Source: Bidens hawaiensis (lineage: Eukaryota > Streptophyta > Magnoliopsida > Asterales > Asteraceae). From it: a stretch of 64,000 nucleotides of DNA. The stretch lies in assembly GCA_021521415.1 (NCBI GenBank), contig JAIQDT010000191.1:744001-808000 (forward strand). Reading direction: 5' to 3'. Positions 21,891 through 34,136 of the stretch are shown here, piece after piece (the first letter of the stretch is position 1; the number at the start of each line of letters is the position of its first letter). Position numbers and translations under genes: made by a program. Under the pieces are notes generated by a model, which saw only the letters and a list, made by a program, of their open reading frames with translations, had not been told where the DNA came from and searched no databases.

Positions 21891-23012
21891 GTTTAATTAG
21901 TTTCCCCATAATAGAACCTCGTTTCATAGAAACAATCCAAGTCAAGTTACTTTCTGGACTCCACGAAGATGTCATAGTTATAGAACCCCTTAAAAAAACT
22001 ACATTTTATTATGAGAGAAATATTAGGGTTTTTATAATAGTGAAGACTCTTACTTGATTAGTTGATTGATTGATGAAAGCTTCTTTTCTTCAAATTTCAA
22101 AGCCCTTTTAGATGAAAGTAGGGTTTTGTTGACAAATTATAAAGGAGAGTGAAGATGAAGAAAAAAGCAACATGTTATAACTTGATGTTTATGTTCTTTG
22201 CTTGACGTAGAAGCCAAGAGGAATTGATTCTACAAACATGCCTGTATGACATGTGTTCCGGTTAGTTTCCTGACTTGGGTTCAAAGGAATGAACAAATGA
22301 AACATGTTATAATACTATTCATTCCTAGTTGTTATCCATATAAGTTAATTCACTGATTGTTTGGTAACCTGTATTGAATCATTAAAAGACCTGACTCTTA
22401 TACATCATCTGAGTCATTCGGCATGTTTATGAAATTTACCTATTAAATGGCTCAATGACCATTAAGAAATGTATTTTTGGTGACGAAATACATTCTACCT
22501 CTTAACAATGCATATGTAGCCTCTTAATAGAATAATTTAACAATGCATATATAGCCTCTTAATAGAATAATTAAAAGGCTACCAAAATCCCATAAATAAT
22601 TAAATTTTTGATAAAGGAAATGTAACAAACTATATGCCCCTTTTAGCCTACCTATTTAATTACAATTATTACAGTTAAATAAAGTTTTAGGTATAGAGTG
22701 GCTGTACTTGTATTTCTTTTTCAAGGAAAAAGATAAATTCATTGAAATATATAGAACAAAATTTATGTATAAATAAAAAATGTACAAAAAACGAAAACAC
22801 CAAAAATAGAAACGCCTGCTTCATTTGTCTGTCTTGACATCCTTGTGCACTCAACTTGATCTCCTTTTTTCAATAACCTACATTATTAAACAAACCATAC
22901 TCTTTTAGAACACATATATTTCTACAATTATTGTTCGTGACCAATTTATTCATTATTGTTGTCTCATTAGTTTTAATATAATAACAACAAATTAGTTAGT
23001 AATCTAATATAA
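21891..23012. other. AT-rich non-coding DNA with a short tandem duplication
   Basis: A ~40-bp unit containing aacaatgcatat.tagcctcttaatagaataatt is tandemly duplicated at about 22505-22575. No coding potential recognised. Confidence 0.5.
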
Positions 23013-23055
23013 TAAACTAGTTTGAGACCTGTGTACTACACGGATAATTCATTAA
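23013..23055 (-). mobile_element. Helitron-like 3' terminus (minus strand)
   Basis: Read on the minus strand: a short GC-containing hairpin (ccgtgta/tacacagg, one bulge), then tctcaaa and CTAG followed by T. This is the Helitron 3' end format. The terminal G is at 23017. The matching 5' TC end was not found, so the extent is unknown; it would extend to higher coordinates and could include the PDLP fragment. Confidence 0.4.
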
Positions 23056-23732
23056 CATACAATATTTAATAAATAATTGTTATGCAATAAACATATCATA
23101 TTAGTGCTACTATACAGTCGTTGTATAACATATTTACGACATTTCTCAAATAACCAATACACTTTAAAATAGATATGATGTTTATTTTAAAAGATGATAC
23201 ATAAAGATATTAAAATAATAGAATACAATTAATTATATATTTTACTACAAACCTCTTATCACTTTCAAAACACATTCAATCACCTAGTGGATCTCACTAT
23301 TTACTATCATTGACTAACACATAACTTGAGAATGAATACTTCCAAAGAAATCATTACCTTATAATACACCTAAAGAAAAAAAACATTTATGTATCTATTA
23401 TAATCGCATTAGTTTATTAAAAAAACTCTTTTTAAATAGAAAATTACAAAATTCTTTTTAAGTAGAGAAAAAAACTACGATAAAAACATAAACACATCAG
23501 ATGTGTCGGTAGACATAATATAGATGTGTTGCCGTTATACGTCACATTTAAAGTAATCAACAGTATCTATTTTGAACATCCTCTTATCATAATAATCATC
23601 TGGTTCAATTTAAAAATGATAGAACCTTTTTAATTACTAATATGATTTGAAACCTGGCAAGAGGATTTTTCAAGATCGCTTTAAATCTTTCATAGGAATA
23701 TTCAAAGAAATAATAATAATAATAATAATAAG
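23056..23732. other. AT-rich non-coding DNA
   Basis: No recognised gene or repeat. Confidence 0.45.
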
Positions 23733-24357
23733 TTACCAACCATCATATGAATAGTGCTTCTCTTTCTTCTTCCTGAAAGCTGATCTCAAAACCAGCAAGA
23801 AAGCAATCCCCAAAAACAATCCACCGATAACAATCGCCACCATCTTCTGTGTATTGTGCTGCCCACCACCACCACCACCACCACCACCTGTCTCCTGTTT
23901 GTATCCCGCCACCACCCCCTGTCCCTGTCAACAAACCAAACCCACCTTAGATTGTTACTTTTTCAAAATAAGAATAAAAAAATATTCTGATCCATTAATC
24001 ATAGATCATATATACCACTTTTGATTCTTTTATGTTAATGTATCAGGGGATTACTGATACTTTTTCAATAGCGTTTCAGTGGGGGCATCCAATATTTTTA
24101 TTTCACTAGTGTTTTCATGCTCAAATGTCTTTTAGCTCCAAGTCTAAATTTCCAATCGTGTCACATATATAATAATTTGCTATTAGAACCGGTAATAATA
24201 AAATCTACAATAAGATTTTCACGGTAACAGTAATAATCTATGGATAGACTGGGAGGTGAGGGTGGAGTAAAGGGCTTGGAGGTTTTGTGATGAGATCCCA
24301 GACGGGTCTTGGAATCTTTGATTGGCGCAGCCTTTGTAGACGAAGGATGTGATGTCG
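23733..24357 (-). pseudogene. Plasmodesmata-located protein (PDLP, DUF26 family) gene fragment
   Basis: Two separated pieces of one host-type gene. At 24240-24357 the minus strand reads SDITSFVYKGCANQRFQDPSG and continues to LYSTLTSQS, the opening of a first DUF26 (Gnk2-like) domain with its first Cys. At 23733-23924, after a CAG splice acceptor, it reads GYKQETGGGGGGGGGQHNTQK, then a transmembrane helix (MVAIVIGGLFLGIAFLLVL) and a short basic tail ending in YDGW. QHNTQK before a membrane helix is typical of PDLPs, which sit in the plasma membrane at plasmodesmata. Most of both DUF26 domains and the start codon are missing; a stop lies just upstream in frame. This is a gene relic or captured fragment. 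Confidence 0.7.
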
Positions 24358-24365
24358 GATGATTA

Positions 24366-24400
24366 TGAAATTGAAATTGAAATTGAAATTGAAATTGAAA
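24366..24400. repeat. (TTGAAA)n microsatellite
   Basis: Five to six units of gaaatt abutting the 5' end of the PDLP fragment. Confidence 0.85.
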
Positions 24401-24889
24401 TCCAAGTGTGGAGTGACAGGATTAGGAGGAGGGTGGGTGGAGCCATCTGTTAAAAGATTTGATTTAGGAAAGAAGAAGTGGCGAATTGAAATTGAAGATA
24501 GTGGAAATTGTGTACGATTTTGGGAGTTTTTTTTTAATGTGATAGATTTATTTAATAAATACAGTTCATGTTCACATGTAATTTATGACTTACGCCAAAC
24601 GTAGTGGGCGAGATATTGGGCGACTTTGGGGCGATTTTAGGATGGAACACCGTCCCTGGGCGAAATGGGGCAGGGGCGAGGGCAGTTTGTCGCCTGCGAG
24701 ATTGATTAATAATAATATAATAATAATAATGTTACCGTTGGGTAACGGCTAAATATAAAAAAAGAAAATTTTAATTTAAAAACTTAATATATATATCAAA
24801 CTTTATCTAACCATTTTCACCATATCATACACAAACTCAAACATAAAAATACCAATCATTTTTATTATTTCCATACTTCTTCAAACTCA

Positions 24890-26171
24890 ATGAGTTCCCC
24901 GGATTCCACAAACTCTGCCGAGATTTTGGATCAATTAATAAACGAGAGTGGAAGAATCCATCAGATTCACCAACAAGTGGCGGAAGAGCATTTAGAGGTC
25001 ACAAACACGGTTCGGGCCGTCGCCAATAACATGGTGTCCGGCTCTGCTCCATCTACGGCACCACGTAGACGGTCATATATCCTTCGGGATCGTACGCAAG
25101 CGAACGCTCGTTTGATGAAGGACTACTTCGACGACCCACCTACATTTAACGACACTATGTTTCGACGTCGTTTTGGGATGTCCAAGCGTTTATTTTTGCG
25201 CATCGTTGGAGATATGGAGCGGGAGTATGAGTATTTTCAACAGAAACCCGACGCAAGAGGATATTTAGGATTCTCCGCCATCCAAAAGTGTACTTCGACT
25301 CTACGCATCCTCGCATATGGCAACACTACCGATATCAATGACGAGTATTTAAAGATGGCCGAGAAAACAACGAGAGACGCGTTGGAGAATTTTTGCACCG
25401 GTAATATTTAAATTGTTTGTATTAACTATTGTTTTTAATATAAATATTGTTTAATAATTTATTTGTACAGGGATAATACAATTATACTCTCGTCGTTATC
25501 TGAGGATTTCTACTTCAAACAACCTGACTCGCATATATGATGTACACGAAAGCAAACATTCTTTTCCAGGCATGATCGGGAGTATATATTGCATGCATTG
25601 GGAGTGGGCCAACTGTCTAACCGCATGGCGAGGTCAATACACTCGTGGTGACCATGGAGTGCCAACGGTTAGTTTTCAAGCCATTTGTTCACACAACCTC
25701 TGGATTTGGTCAGCCTACTTCGGCTCAGTCGGGTCCAACAACGACATAAACGTTCTCAACGCGTCACCCGTGTTAGAGTATTACATCAGCCGTAGCATAC
25801 ATGTCTTACCATTTTATGCCAACGATACCTTCTATCGGCACAGATACTATTTGGGAGATGGGATATATCCAGAGTACTCGATCATCGTCAAGACGTTTCA
25901 AGACCCTATCGAAGAAAAAAGAGATTATTTTAAGAAGAAGCAAGAGTCCGCGAGAAAGGATATCAAGAGATGTTTCGGGGTTCTAAAAGAACGTTGGCAT
26001 TATGTGAAAAACCCTTGTCGTGTATGGACGTTGGCAAAAATGAGCGATGCCATGTATACGTGTACCATATTGCATAATATGATTTTAGAAGACGAGGGAA
26101 AAGCAATATGTCAACACTATATACCAAGAAGCGTTCCAGAACAGTTCCTTGAACCAACCCAAGACCAATGA
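24890..26171 (+). CDS. PIF/Harbinger transposase-like protein, catalytic residues lost
   Basis: ATG at 24890; a 70-nt GT..AG intron at 25401-25470 restores one frame of 403 codons. The N-terminal half holds a helix-rich DNA-binding region (FRRRFGMSKRLFLRIV); the C-terminal half is the DDE nuclease. The first catalytic Asp position reads GSIYCMHW (Tyr ~210, normally Asp). The second Asp is present (NNDINVL, ~262). The Glu position reads ARKDIKRCFGVL (Lys ~336, normally Glu). Two of three metal ligands are therefore missing. The TGA at 26169-26171 is probably premature: the same frame continues with family-like sequence to 26366, interrupted by a second TGA. It is a decaying transposase, or less likely a binding-only derivative. 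Confidence 0.8.
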
Positions 26172-26366
26172 ACGTATAACATTCACCAGCACACATCAAG
26201 TGATATACATAACCAACTGAAGGCGGATTTGGTTCAACACGTGTGAGATAATCGTCCCGTTGAGGAGGACGAAGACGAGGAGGAGGACGAAGACCAGTAT
26301 GAGGTCGAAGACGAGGAGGAGGACGATGACGAGGACAGGGACGAAGACGAAGATGAAGACGAATAG
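26172..26366 (+). pseudogene. Orphaned acidic C-terminus of the Harbinger transposase
   Basis: In frame with the transposase, 26172-26243 reads IHNQLKADLVQHV, then TGA (26244-26246), then a run of Glu/Asp codons to TAG at 26364-26366. The GAGGAGGACGAAGAC-type repeat encodes the acidic tail common in these proteins. Two TGA codons cut it off. Confidence 0.7.
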
Positions 26367-26681
26367 ATTAGTTTTTATATAGAAATTTTTATGTGTTTTT
26401 TTATTTTGGTGTGTTTTTTTATTATAATTTATTTTTATTATTCGTGTATTTTTTTGTATTTATTTTTTAATTTTAATACATTTTTATTTAATTATTTAAA
26501 TAAATTGGTTTTTATTTAATTAGTTTAATTATAAAAAGAAAATAATAAAAAAACACACTGTGGGCCCAACTTGTAGCCCCTACACCATTACACCCCAAAA
26601 ACAAATTTCAACTCCATGCTGACTGGGCGTCACGTGTCACAATTCGCCCCAATTGTAGCCCCTCCACTACACATAGCCTTA

Positions 26682-27299
26682 TGAGTATATGATGGAGCTT
26701 CTAGTTTAATTAGGGTAAATTTAAAATAACAAAAGGGAGATGAAAATGAGAATTTTGAGAAAATTTGTGACTACGTAAAACACATCTTAAAAATAAATTT
26801 TAAAAAATAATAAAAATTCATAACTCTAAATATAAAAAAAAAACGAAAATTCTTTAGAAACCAAAATGTTACTAACGCCATTCCAGTTCCAAAAAAAATA
26901 ATAAAAATAATTAACCAAAAGACACAACGCCGAGATCAAAGACATAGTGATGAAAATGAACATAAGACACAATTATAGCTATAAGAACACAATGTATCGC
27001 AAAATATAACACAATGCCGAACAAATATAGCACAATCTTGAGTAATATAACACAATATAAAGGAAAAAAGACACAATGTCAAGAAAAAAAGATACTATCA
27101 ATACAAAAATAAGCACAAAACTCAATGATAAACAAAAAGACATAATGATCATTTTCACTCACCATTGTGTCTTTTTTTAGAACGAGAAAGACGGTGGAAA
27201 CAGTTTTGTGTTTTTATTAAATTTTGAGTTATGATTTTTTATAGGTTTTTTGTGTGGCTACACCACCGCCTACATCGGCCAAATCGCGCCCTGATGGTC
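26682..27299. other. AT-rich non-coding DNA with repeated acacaatg motifs
   Basis: Short a(t)acacaatg motifs recur at irregular spacing between 26920 and 27180. No gene, clear terminal repeat or target duplication. Confidence 0.45.
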
Positions 27300-28515
27300 G
27301 GGTATTTTGTATGTATTTTAGTGTATTAATTATGTAGTTTTATTGAGTATATTGTTAGAACTATGGTACTTCATACGTGCTTTTGTATTTCAGGTAATTG
27401 ATCGTTAAAGATGCTAAATGGGAGACCTGTACGAGCATGGAATGATATCTCGGGAAGACCGGAGCATTATTTGATGTCTTGGGAAGTGTTTCAAGGATTC
27501 GGGAAGAGTATAGATGAGTGATCATAAGCCGATGCTAAAACTGAACAAGATGGGTTAACGAAATGCGACCTTAAAGTAAAACGAGCATATCATGAGCTAG
27601 AAAATGAGTTACGAGAGCCGTAATATATGAATTTTGGGTTTCTCGACGAGAGGAATCTGAAAATGAGGTTTTCTTAGGTCGCGGTACGCGATGGGATGGT
27701 CATATGGCCATCGCGTACCGCGACAGGAGTGCAGACGGGAATTTTAGGTTTATATGTTATTTTTCATTCTGAAGAACCCTAACTTCGTTTTTGAAGAATA
27801 GAGGCGATTTCCAGCAGTTCCAATAAGCGATTCCACCATCCTAGCTCGTGTCAAGACCATATCTATTATCCATATAATCTATATTGACGATTTGACGATG
27901 TCACGGCTCGGCTAATCTCCTAGAATCGCACCCGGGATGTATAGTTTGTAACCTTTTACAGTTTTTCTCATGTGATTAAGAATACTTATGTTTTGTTATT
28001 GAAAGATTGATATATGATTATTGATGTTTAGTATTTCTGTGTGTTCGGTCGGTTTAGGTTTACGTTGGTCTGAACGATCTGTTACCAGTTGCTAGATAAT
28101 TAGTCATATAACTGTTTGGTTAGATTGAATACGATAAAACGTACAATTACCCTTAACTGAGTCACACTGGCAAGGACCGTTTGATAACCAGTGTCGTGTG
28201 TAAAGTGATTGTTGACGTCTAAGGTTTTGTCTGATTGATCAGTTTTCAGTTAATCGTTAATAATAAATCTGTTAGGTTGCATGAGATACTGTTTGGTTGC
28301 TTACTTGAATTCCCGGGTGTGATTTGCTTTGTTAATTGTTTGAAATCCGTTTACTTGTTCAATGCTTATTTCTCTATGTTTACTAAAAATTGCTTGTGTG
28401 ATCAGCACTAAAACCAGTCACTACATAATATTAAATCTGTTACACGAATTGCATTGACCACATACTCCTTGTGATACGATACCCTACTTGCTCTAACTAT
28501 TTAGAATAATTAGGT
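27300..28515 (+). mobile_element. Athila/Tat-type LTR, approximate bounds
   Basis: The right end carries actccttgtgatacgatacc (near 28465), the U5 signature seen before the end of Athila/Tat LTRs. A 17-bp perfect hairpin lies at 27678-27724. The left edge is not defined, and I do not see a tRNA-Asp-type PBS after the right edge, so this may be a solo or truncated LTR. Confidence 0.45.
27678..27724. repeat. Perfect 17-bp GC-rich hairpin
   Basis: gtcgcggtacgcgatgg (27678-27694) and its exact reverse complement (27708-27724) around a 13-nt loop, in otherwise AT-rich DNA. Confidence 0.95.
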
Positions 28516-30323
28516 TTTTGATTGACTCAAAAACGACGGTCATCACGCCCCCACCATCGTCTGTAATCATTGCCACCAAAGCTCCCTCCGGCTACAAAAA
28601 AGAGTTTGTCGATTCCTTGATCGTTGTTCCAGCTAGAATCGTTGACCTCAACCGTCTCTTCTATCACTATTTAGTTTGGTCAAGAAACACCACCACCAAC
28701 TCTATTTTTTATAGGACGTTGCCAAAAGGGAAATCTGTATTTTATATTAAAATTTTCATAAAGTGGTGCAAACTTTAGCACAAGCTAAGAAATTTTTTAT
28801 TAATATTACTAAGTTTTTTCAAAAGTTATTATTATAAAAGCATCGCATTCTTTTTTCGATTTTCATAGAGAGTGTTTTCCCCTTCCCCTTCGTCAACGCC
28901 AACAAATTCTGTTGAGAAATCATGGCACCACCCTCACCATAACATTTATCCCTCAAATCTATCGTCAGGAAGACAAGTATTGCAAGTTTCGTCTGGTTTT
29001 ATTTTATTTATTATTATTTTCTTTTTTTTGTATATATATTATTCTATTGAATACAACCAAAGCAATTTTACATATCAAATCCTTTCGAGGATTATTTATG
29101 AAGTTTATAACTGAGTTTGGCTATTTGTGATTGTTGAGTCATTTTCGTTGTCATTCATGGTTGCATTGCTGAACTTGTTTACTATTATCTCAATCTCGCG
29201 TTTTATAACCGATTTCCCATTAACTTAACCGTTTAGTGGAAGTTGGGATTTCAAATATGTTTAGGTACATGCTGAATTTATATTACTTTTACACGAATTG
29301 TTTTGATTATTTGTTTAGTTCTCTTTTCGTCCAATGTTTCACCGAATTATTTTCTTGATGTATCATCAATCTGAGATCAATGTTTTACTTTGATTTCGAC
29401 GTTTCAAGTCTATACTTGGTTAATCTTGCTGTTATTCAATAGTTAATGTTTTATGGGAAATTTTCATTCGTTAAGCGAAGTTTCAAATTGATGTTTTACG
29501 TTGTTTGACTCCAAGAACTCAAACTATTGTGATATTTCGATATTAAAGTTTCATTTATCTATTTTATACCAATGTGTTTTCGATTTACGTGGTGATATTT
29601 TGTTAGCTCAAAGCTACATTTAATTGTCATATTATGCTCGACCCCGTTATTTACAATTAATCACTGTGATGGTCGTGGTTTCGATATTTTATTGATAACC
29701 TAAGTTTTCCTGATTTCCATATTATTTCAAGTACCAAAAGTTTTATTCATTGATTTCATTATTATTGAACCTCAATGTTTACACCTATAGCGGTATTACT
29801 AACTTCAAAAGTTTCATTTATTTATTTTTGTTATTTTGAACCCCAATAGCTCATTTATCAAATCTGTGATTTTGAGTTATAAAGTTTTTGTACATAAAAA
29901 AAGTTATCTTTTATTGATTTCTTGCAAAACCACACAATAGGACAAATCATATGGACCATGCAACGAACTAAGTAATTACGGGTGCACATGTGATTATCAA
30001 AGTCCTCGCATGGGAATCATAGTAATGACCGTTATATGCAATAACTCGAAATTTGGAATGATTTTAGAAAAACGGGACAAATGCAATATGATAAGGGCAT
30101 GGTGGATACGCCACTGGTACATCCAATATATAAGTTTCCTTGTCGTATTTCTCATTTGTGACGTCTTTCGGTTCATTCAAAGATCGGCGTTATTATGATT
30201 TTTATTATTTAAATATGTATATATAATAATGTTAAACTTTTAACAACTACATGTATTAGTTGTTTCTTTTAAAATTTATTTTTATTTTAATTTCGGGACG
30301 AAATTTCTAAAAGTTATGAACCA
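28516..30323. other. Degenerate retroelement internal region; no intact gene
   Basis: AT-rich with no recognisable domain. Just before the next LTR, atttcgggacgaaatttct (30289-30307) is the motif that usually follows the last pol codons of TGTAAC-type gypsy elements, so the right part is probably decayed gypsy internal sequence. An open frame at 28518-28778 has no recognised homology and starts from TTG. Confidence 0.45.
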
Positions 30324-31511
30324 TGTAACATTCGTTAATTTTCAAACCTAAAAACCCGACCCCATTTTAAATTTTCAGTTTTGTTCTATTTAAATTTATA
30401 TTTTTTTATTAAATTATTAATTAATCTCAATTTTCGTTTCATGTATTTTATGTGATCATTTCTATGCAAATATATACTTTTTACCATCCTTGTAGTATTG
30501 CATACTCTTTTAAAACATTCATAATCAAGATAATTTATTCATGAACTTTTCCATGCAAATCACTAGAATAAATCTTGGATTATTATTATTACCATCTTTT
30601 TCATATATTGTTTTTTTTAATTAACTAATAAAAATAAAGCAATGAATGTTTTAATTAAATAAGATTTATTAAAAGAGTTAAACACTTTGAAAACCTTTTA
30701 AACCATTTTAATTTTTGTTTTTAATTATATTAAACATGATTAATTTTCATAAATTCCATAAGACATAACAACTTCATATTTTTACTATAAAAGGAGGACA
30801 AATCCTCCATTATTCTCACACCTCAATCCACTATTTTCTTAAGATTGAAAGCACTAACAAGTTTTATGATTCCATGCATTTTATAGTTTTTGTTTTAATT
30901 TAATGTTGAATGTTCATAATTTGTTCTTCATGATCATGTTACTTTTATTATAAAAATTTTATATTTTTGTTTTAAGAATCATCATAGATATCCAAGATAA
31001 ACAGTTTAATTTTTTTCTAAATCTTGGATCAAACCTAGTTATTTTGCAAGAACACACATGGATATATATTTATCTAAATCTTATGATTTGTTGATCATCA
31101 TAAACTTATATACTTTCTTTCAAATATGATGATTTATAAAAATTTCTTTTATTTAAAATATTTTACAATAAATATAACATACTTCATATCTTTAAATTAA
31201 TAATTGAGTAAATTAATTGTTGTTTATTTTATTTAAACATAAAATAATATTTATAATTTCTTTAAAAGAATTTCATGCAAAACATTTAAGTTAATTTATT
31301 AGTAAATTAATTAATTTTGTTACTTGAAAAAAAAAAACGTTTAATCATAAATTATTATTAATATTGTTATTTAATCTTATATTTATAAGTTATAATTATG
31401 TATCTACAAATCATTCTTCAACTAATAAACATCAAAGCATTTTTATAAACTTTATTCATTTTTGTTAAACTCATTAAAAATCACCAAGTCCCCATTTGAC
31501 ATAAGTTAATG

Positions 31512-31542
<31 letters not shown>

Positions 31543-32354
31543 TAATGCCTAATTCCTAAAATTAATATTATTTAATCCTTATAGTTAGTCTTTAAATTAT
31601 GTATTTCCTTTTTAATTATAGTTCGTGATGTTCGATCGTTTCAATTTCCTTAAATGCGCATTCGGTTATTATTTCAAGTTATCTTAAATCTCAAATGTGA
31701 GTTTCTCACACCCTCTTTTTATTCTTTTACTACTTTTGGGGTAACATATATATCCTATCCAAATTACAATTTCGTTTATTTATTATTTACAAACTATAAT
31801 TCGCTACATGGACTTGTGTGTTTACTTGTTACTTGCTCAAAATTACTTACACATGGATTACTTCAATATAGTATGATCATGCGCCTCCCTTTGCACTCAA
31901 GACGTTTGTTTTTATGAGTGGAAAATGGCCTCATTATCTGATTACGTTGGTGCACAATCCCAGCTGGAAAGGACCTTACTTGCTAATTTACAATTGTTCA
32001 TGGAATTGTATGATTTTTATGTACTTATATTAAAAACTTATGTGAACTCACCAACTATTCATTTAGTTGGCTTTATTTTATATATATTCAACATATATAA
32101 AACTTGTGTGAACTCACCAACTCACCAACTACAGGTACCTTATTTAGAGGATGTTGCCGTGACGAAGACATTAGTACTTAGAATATTCAACATAATGGAC
32201 AAATTGCCTAAATGTGTATTTCTTTTACTTCTAAACTTGTGTGCTTATTGTTTGAATCAATTAATGGTAATATTGTCACTTAATAGTGTCACATGTGTTT
32301 TGAGCAATCTGTACGTCACACTCGGGTGTATTCCACTTTAGCCGGGGTGTTACA
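30324..32354 (+). mobile_element. LTR of a TGTAAC-type Ty3/gypsy element (2.0 kb)
   Basis: Starts TGTAACATTCG and ends CGGGGTGTTACA. Preceded by the cgggacgaaatttct 3' internal signature, so it is likely a 3' LTR or a recombinant solo LTR. A TATA box (ctataaaaggagg) lies at 30786. Flanking pentamers aacca and aatgc do not match, which argues against a clean solo LTR. Confidence 0.6.
30785..30792 (+). promoter_or_regulatory. TATA box in the LTR
   Basis: tactataaaaggagg followed about 30 bp later by a CT-rich leader (cctcaatccactatt), fitting a U3/R boundary and plus-strand orientation. Confidence 0.5.
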
Positions 32355-33225
32355 AATGCCTTCGACCACCGGAAGAATTTGGAGTTTCTTGGAGCTTATA
32401 TTAGAGTTATATGGCAATTTTGAAGGCAATGAATCACCCGGTGAAGAGCTTTACGTTCAAGATCAAAGACTACGGGTTTTATTGTCTTTAATATTTCGTT
32501 TCTATTATTTTCACCATGATTTCTTTTATTACTATTATGTTTGATTCTAAGATTCTAGGCTAAACATTATAGACTACCTAGGCTTATGATGAACCTTTGT
32601 TAATGTAGGATTTTATTTGGATTATGCTTTTTGTTATGGTTTTATGAATTAATAAACAGTTTGATTTTATATAATTGATGCTTATGTGTGCTTGGTTTCG
32701 TTTGATGAATTTTATTATTCCACATTATCCTTGGTGATTTTCTGTCATATAATAGGATTCTGTTACGTCATTTACTGTGTGTCATTGACTAGTTTATGAT
32801 TGATTTGCAATAGGATCATAAGAATAATATTAGTAGTCAAACGAATAAAAGTGTGCTGCTAACCTAAAAAGCTGTAAGGTGATAGGTTATTGTTACATCT
32901 TTGTTGATTAAGATTGGTAGATTTAGTTCTTCGTAAGGAGTCCGTCTAGGTTTGATTGGTTAACATTATCTAGCTTGTCAATTGAGTTTACCGAATTACC
33001 TTTGATTTCCGCGCTGTAAGGTAGGATTTCATTATAAAGGTACTCGTTCATAATTAATTAAATAACCGTAAGGAAGTTTAATATATAAATTGGTGTGTCT
33101 TAAAACTTATTAGAAACCCATAAGTATCTTTTTGAGAAGGGTCAGGGGTCCTGTTCAGGTTTTCTTTTGAGTGTTTATTTTACGATCCCAGTTTCATAAC
33201 AAGTATTTTCTAATTAATTGATAAT
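32355..33225 (+). mobile_element. Athila-type LTR, left part, split by the CACTA element
   Basis: Non-coding sequence that resumes after the CACTA element at 48150. The reunited sequence has the U5 signature gtctcgtgggttcgatatcc at about 48355. Short runs such as ctgtaagg and gattggttaacatt resemble 28000-28300, suggesting the same broad LTR class. Confidence 0.45.
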
Positions 33226-33255
33226 CACTACGTGAAAATCGCCTTTTAGCCACAC
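33226..33255 (+). repeat. CACTA left terminal inverted repeat
   Basis: Pairs with the reverse complement of 48120-48149. CACTA(c/a)GTGAAAAT(c/t)G is shared, followed by CCTTT(t/g)(a/g)(g/t)CCACAC. Confidence 0.85.
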
Positions 33256-33960
33256 ATGTGGTCTGGGCGATTTGCCACACTTCGGCTTAAATGTGTGGCT
33301 AAAAGGTCTTTGACCACGTTTGAAAACTTTCCAGACTAGTTTTGGCCACACATGTTTTTCTTCATGTGGCCATTCTATACCTACTCAGGTACTTTTCGCC
33401 ACACTTTGAAAAAAACCTGTGACATAAGCTAGCCACATTATAAAAATGTGTGGCGAAATGTGACCTACAGTCATAGTGTGTTTGATCTTTGATACATGTG
33501 ACCAAAAACACATGTATTAGCCACACTCTAAGGGAAAACTGTGACATTTAACTAGCCACATGTTTTAATAGAGTGGCCAAATGTGACGAACGACTACTGT
33601 ATTGATAAGAGATGTGTCTAAAAGGTAAAAGATAGCCACTTATATTACGTTGTGTGACTTAATGTCACATTTGTTAGCCACATTTTTAATAATTTGGCGA
33701 AATATGACGAACAACCATTGTATTTATTAGTAATGTGGCTAAAACGCTTAAAATATATGGCCACTTATACGAGGTTGTGTGACCAAAGAGTAGTTTAGTT
33801 TTATATGGTAAAACGCTTTATTTTTCCTAAGTTATTTTTCCTAACTAATACTGACAACAAAACAACAAATGTGACTATTATTAGTTAATGGCCATATTAG
33901 TTAATGGCCACACTTTATGTTTCATGTGACTATCACCTTCACCTCCTCCCAATTACAAAC
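33256..33960. repeat. CACTA left subterminal repeat region
   Basis: Repeated gccaca and tgtggc motifs every few tens of bases, often as inverted pairs, for example agccacacatgtgg and ttagccacactc. Confidence 0.8.
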
Positions 33961-34136
33961 CTAATCCATAAACATCGATTGAAGCTCATTACTCTTCTTC
34001 ATCACTTTGTTTCTTGCTCCAAACTTCATCAACCATCATGCGATCAAATCTAACGAGGGTTTTCAACATGATTAATTAGAACCCTAGAGATGTAAAAAAA
34101 ATGTTAGGGTTTGAGTTTTGTTGAGAGCAGTTGGCT

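Larger units (their letters stand above)
24593..26678 (+). mobile_element. PIF/Harbinger DNA transposon (2.1 kb)
   Basis: TTA duplications flank the element (24590-24592 and 26679-26681). Terminal repeats are diverged: left CGCCAAACGTAGTGGGCGAG, right (as reverse complement) GGCTATGTGTAGTGGAGGGG, sharing GTAGTGG. It holds one transposase gene with an intron. No second (Myb-like) ORF is seen, so even its ancestor may have depended on another element. Confidence 0.8.

Noticed and set aside
23733..23934. Alternative frame with a poly-Trp run opposite or overlapping the Gly run
   Set aside because: Frame-shadow of the (GGT)n tract in the PDLP membrane exon.
28518..28778. 86-codon open frame after an Athila-type LTR
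   Set aside because: Starts at TTG with no recognised homology and no supporting context; left as unassigned DNA.
30324..32354. Clean solo LTR interpretation
   Set aside because: Flanking pentamers (aacca, aatgc) do not match, and 3' internal gypsy sequence precedes it, so I call it an LTR without specifying solo.
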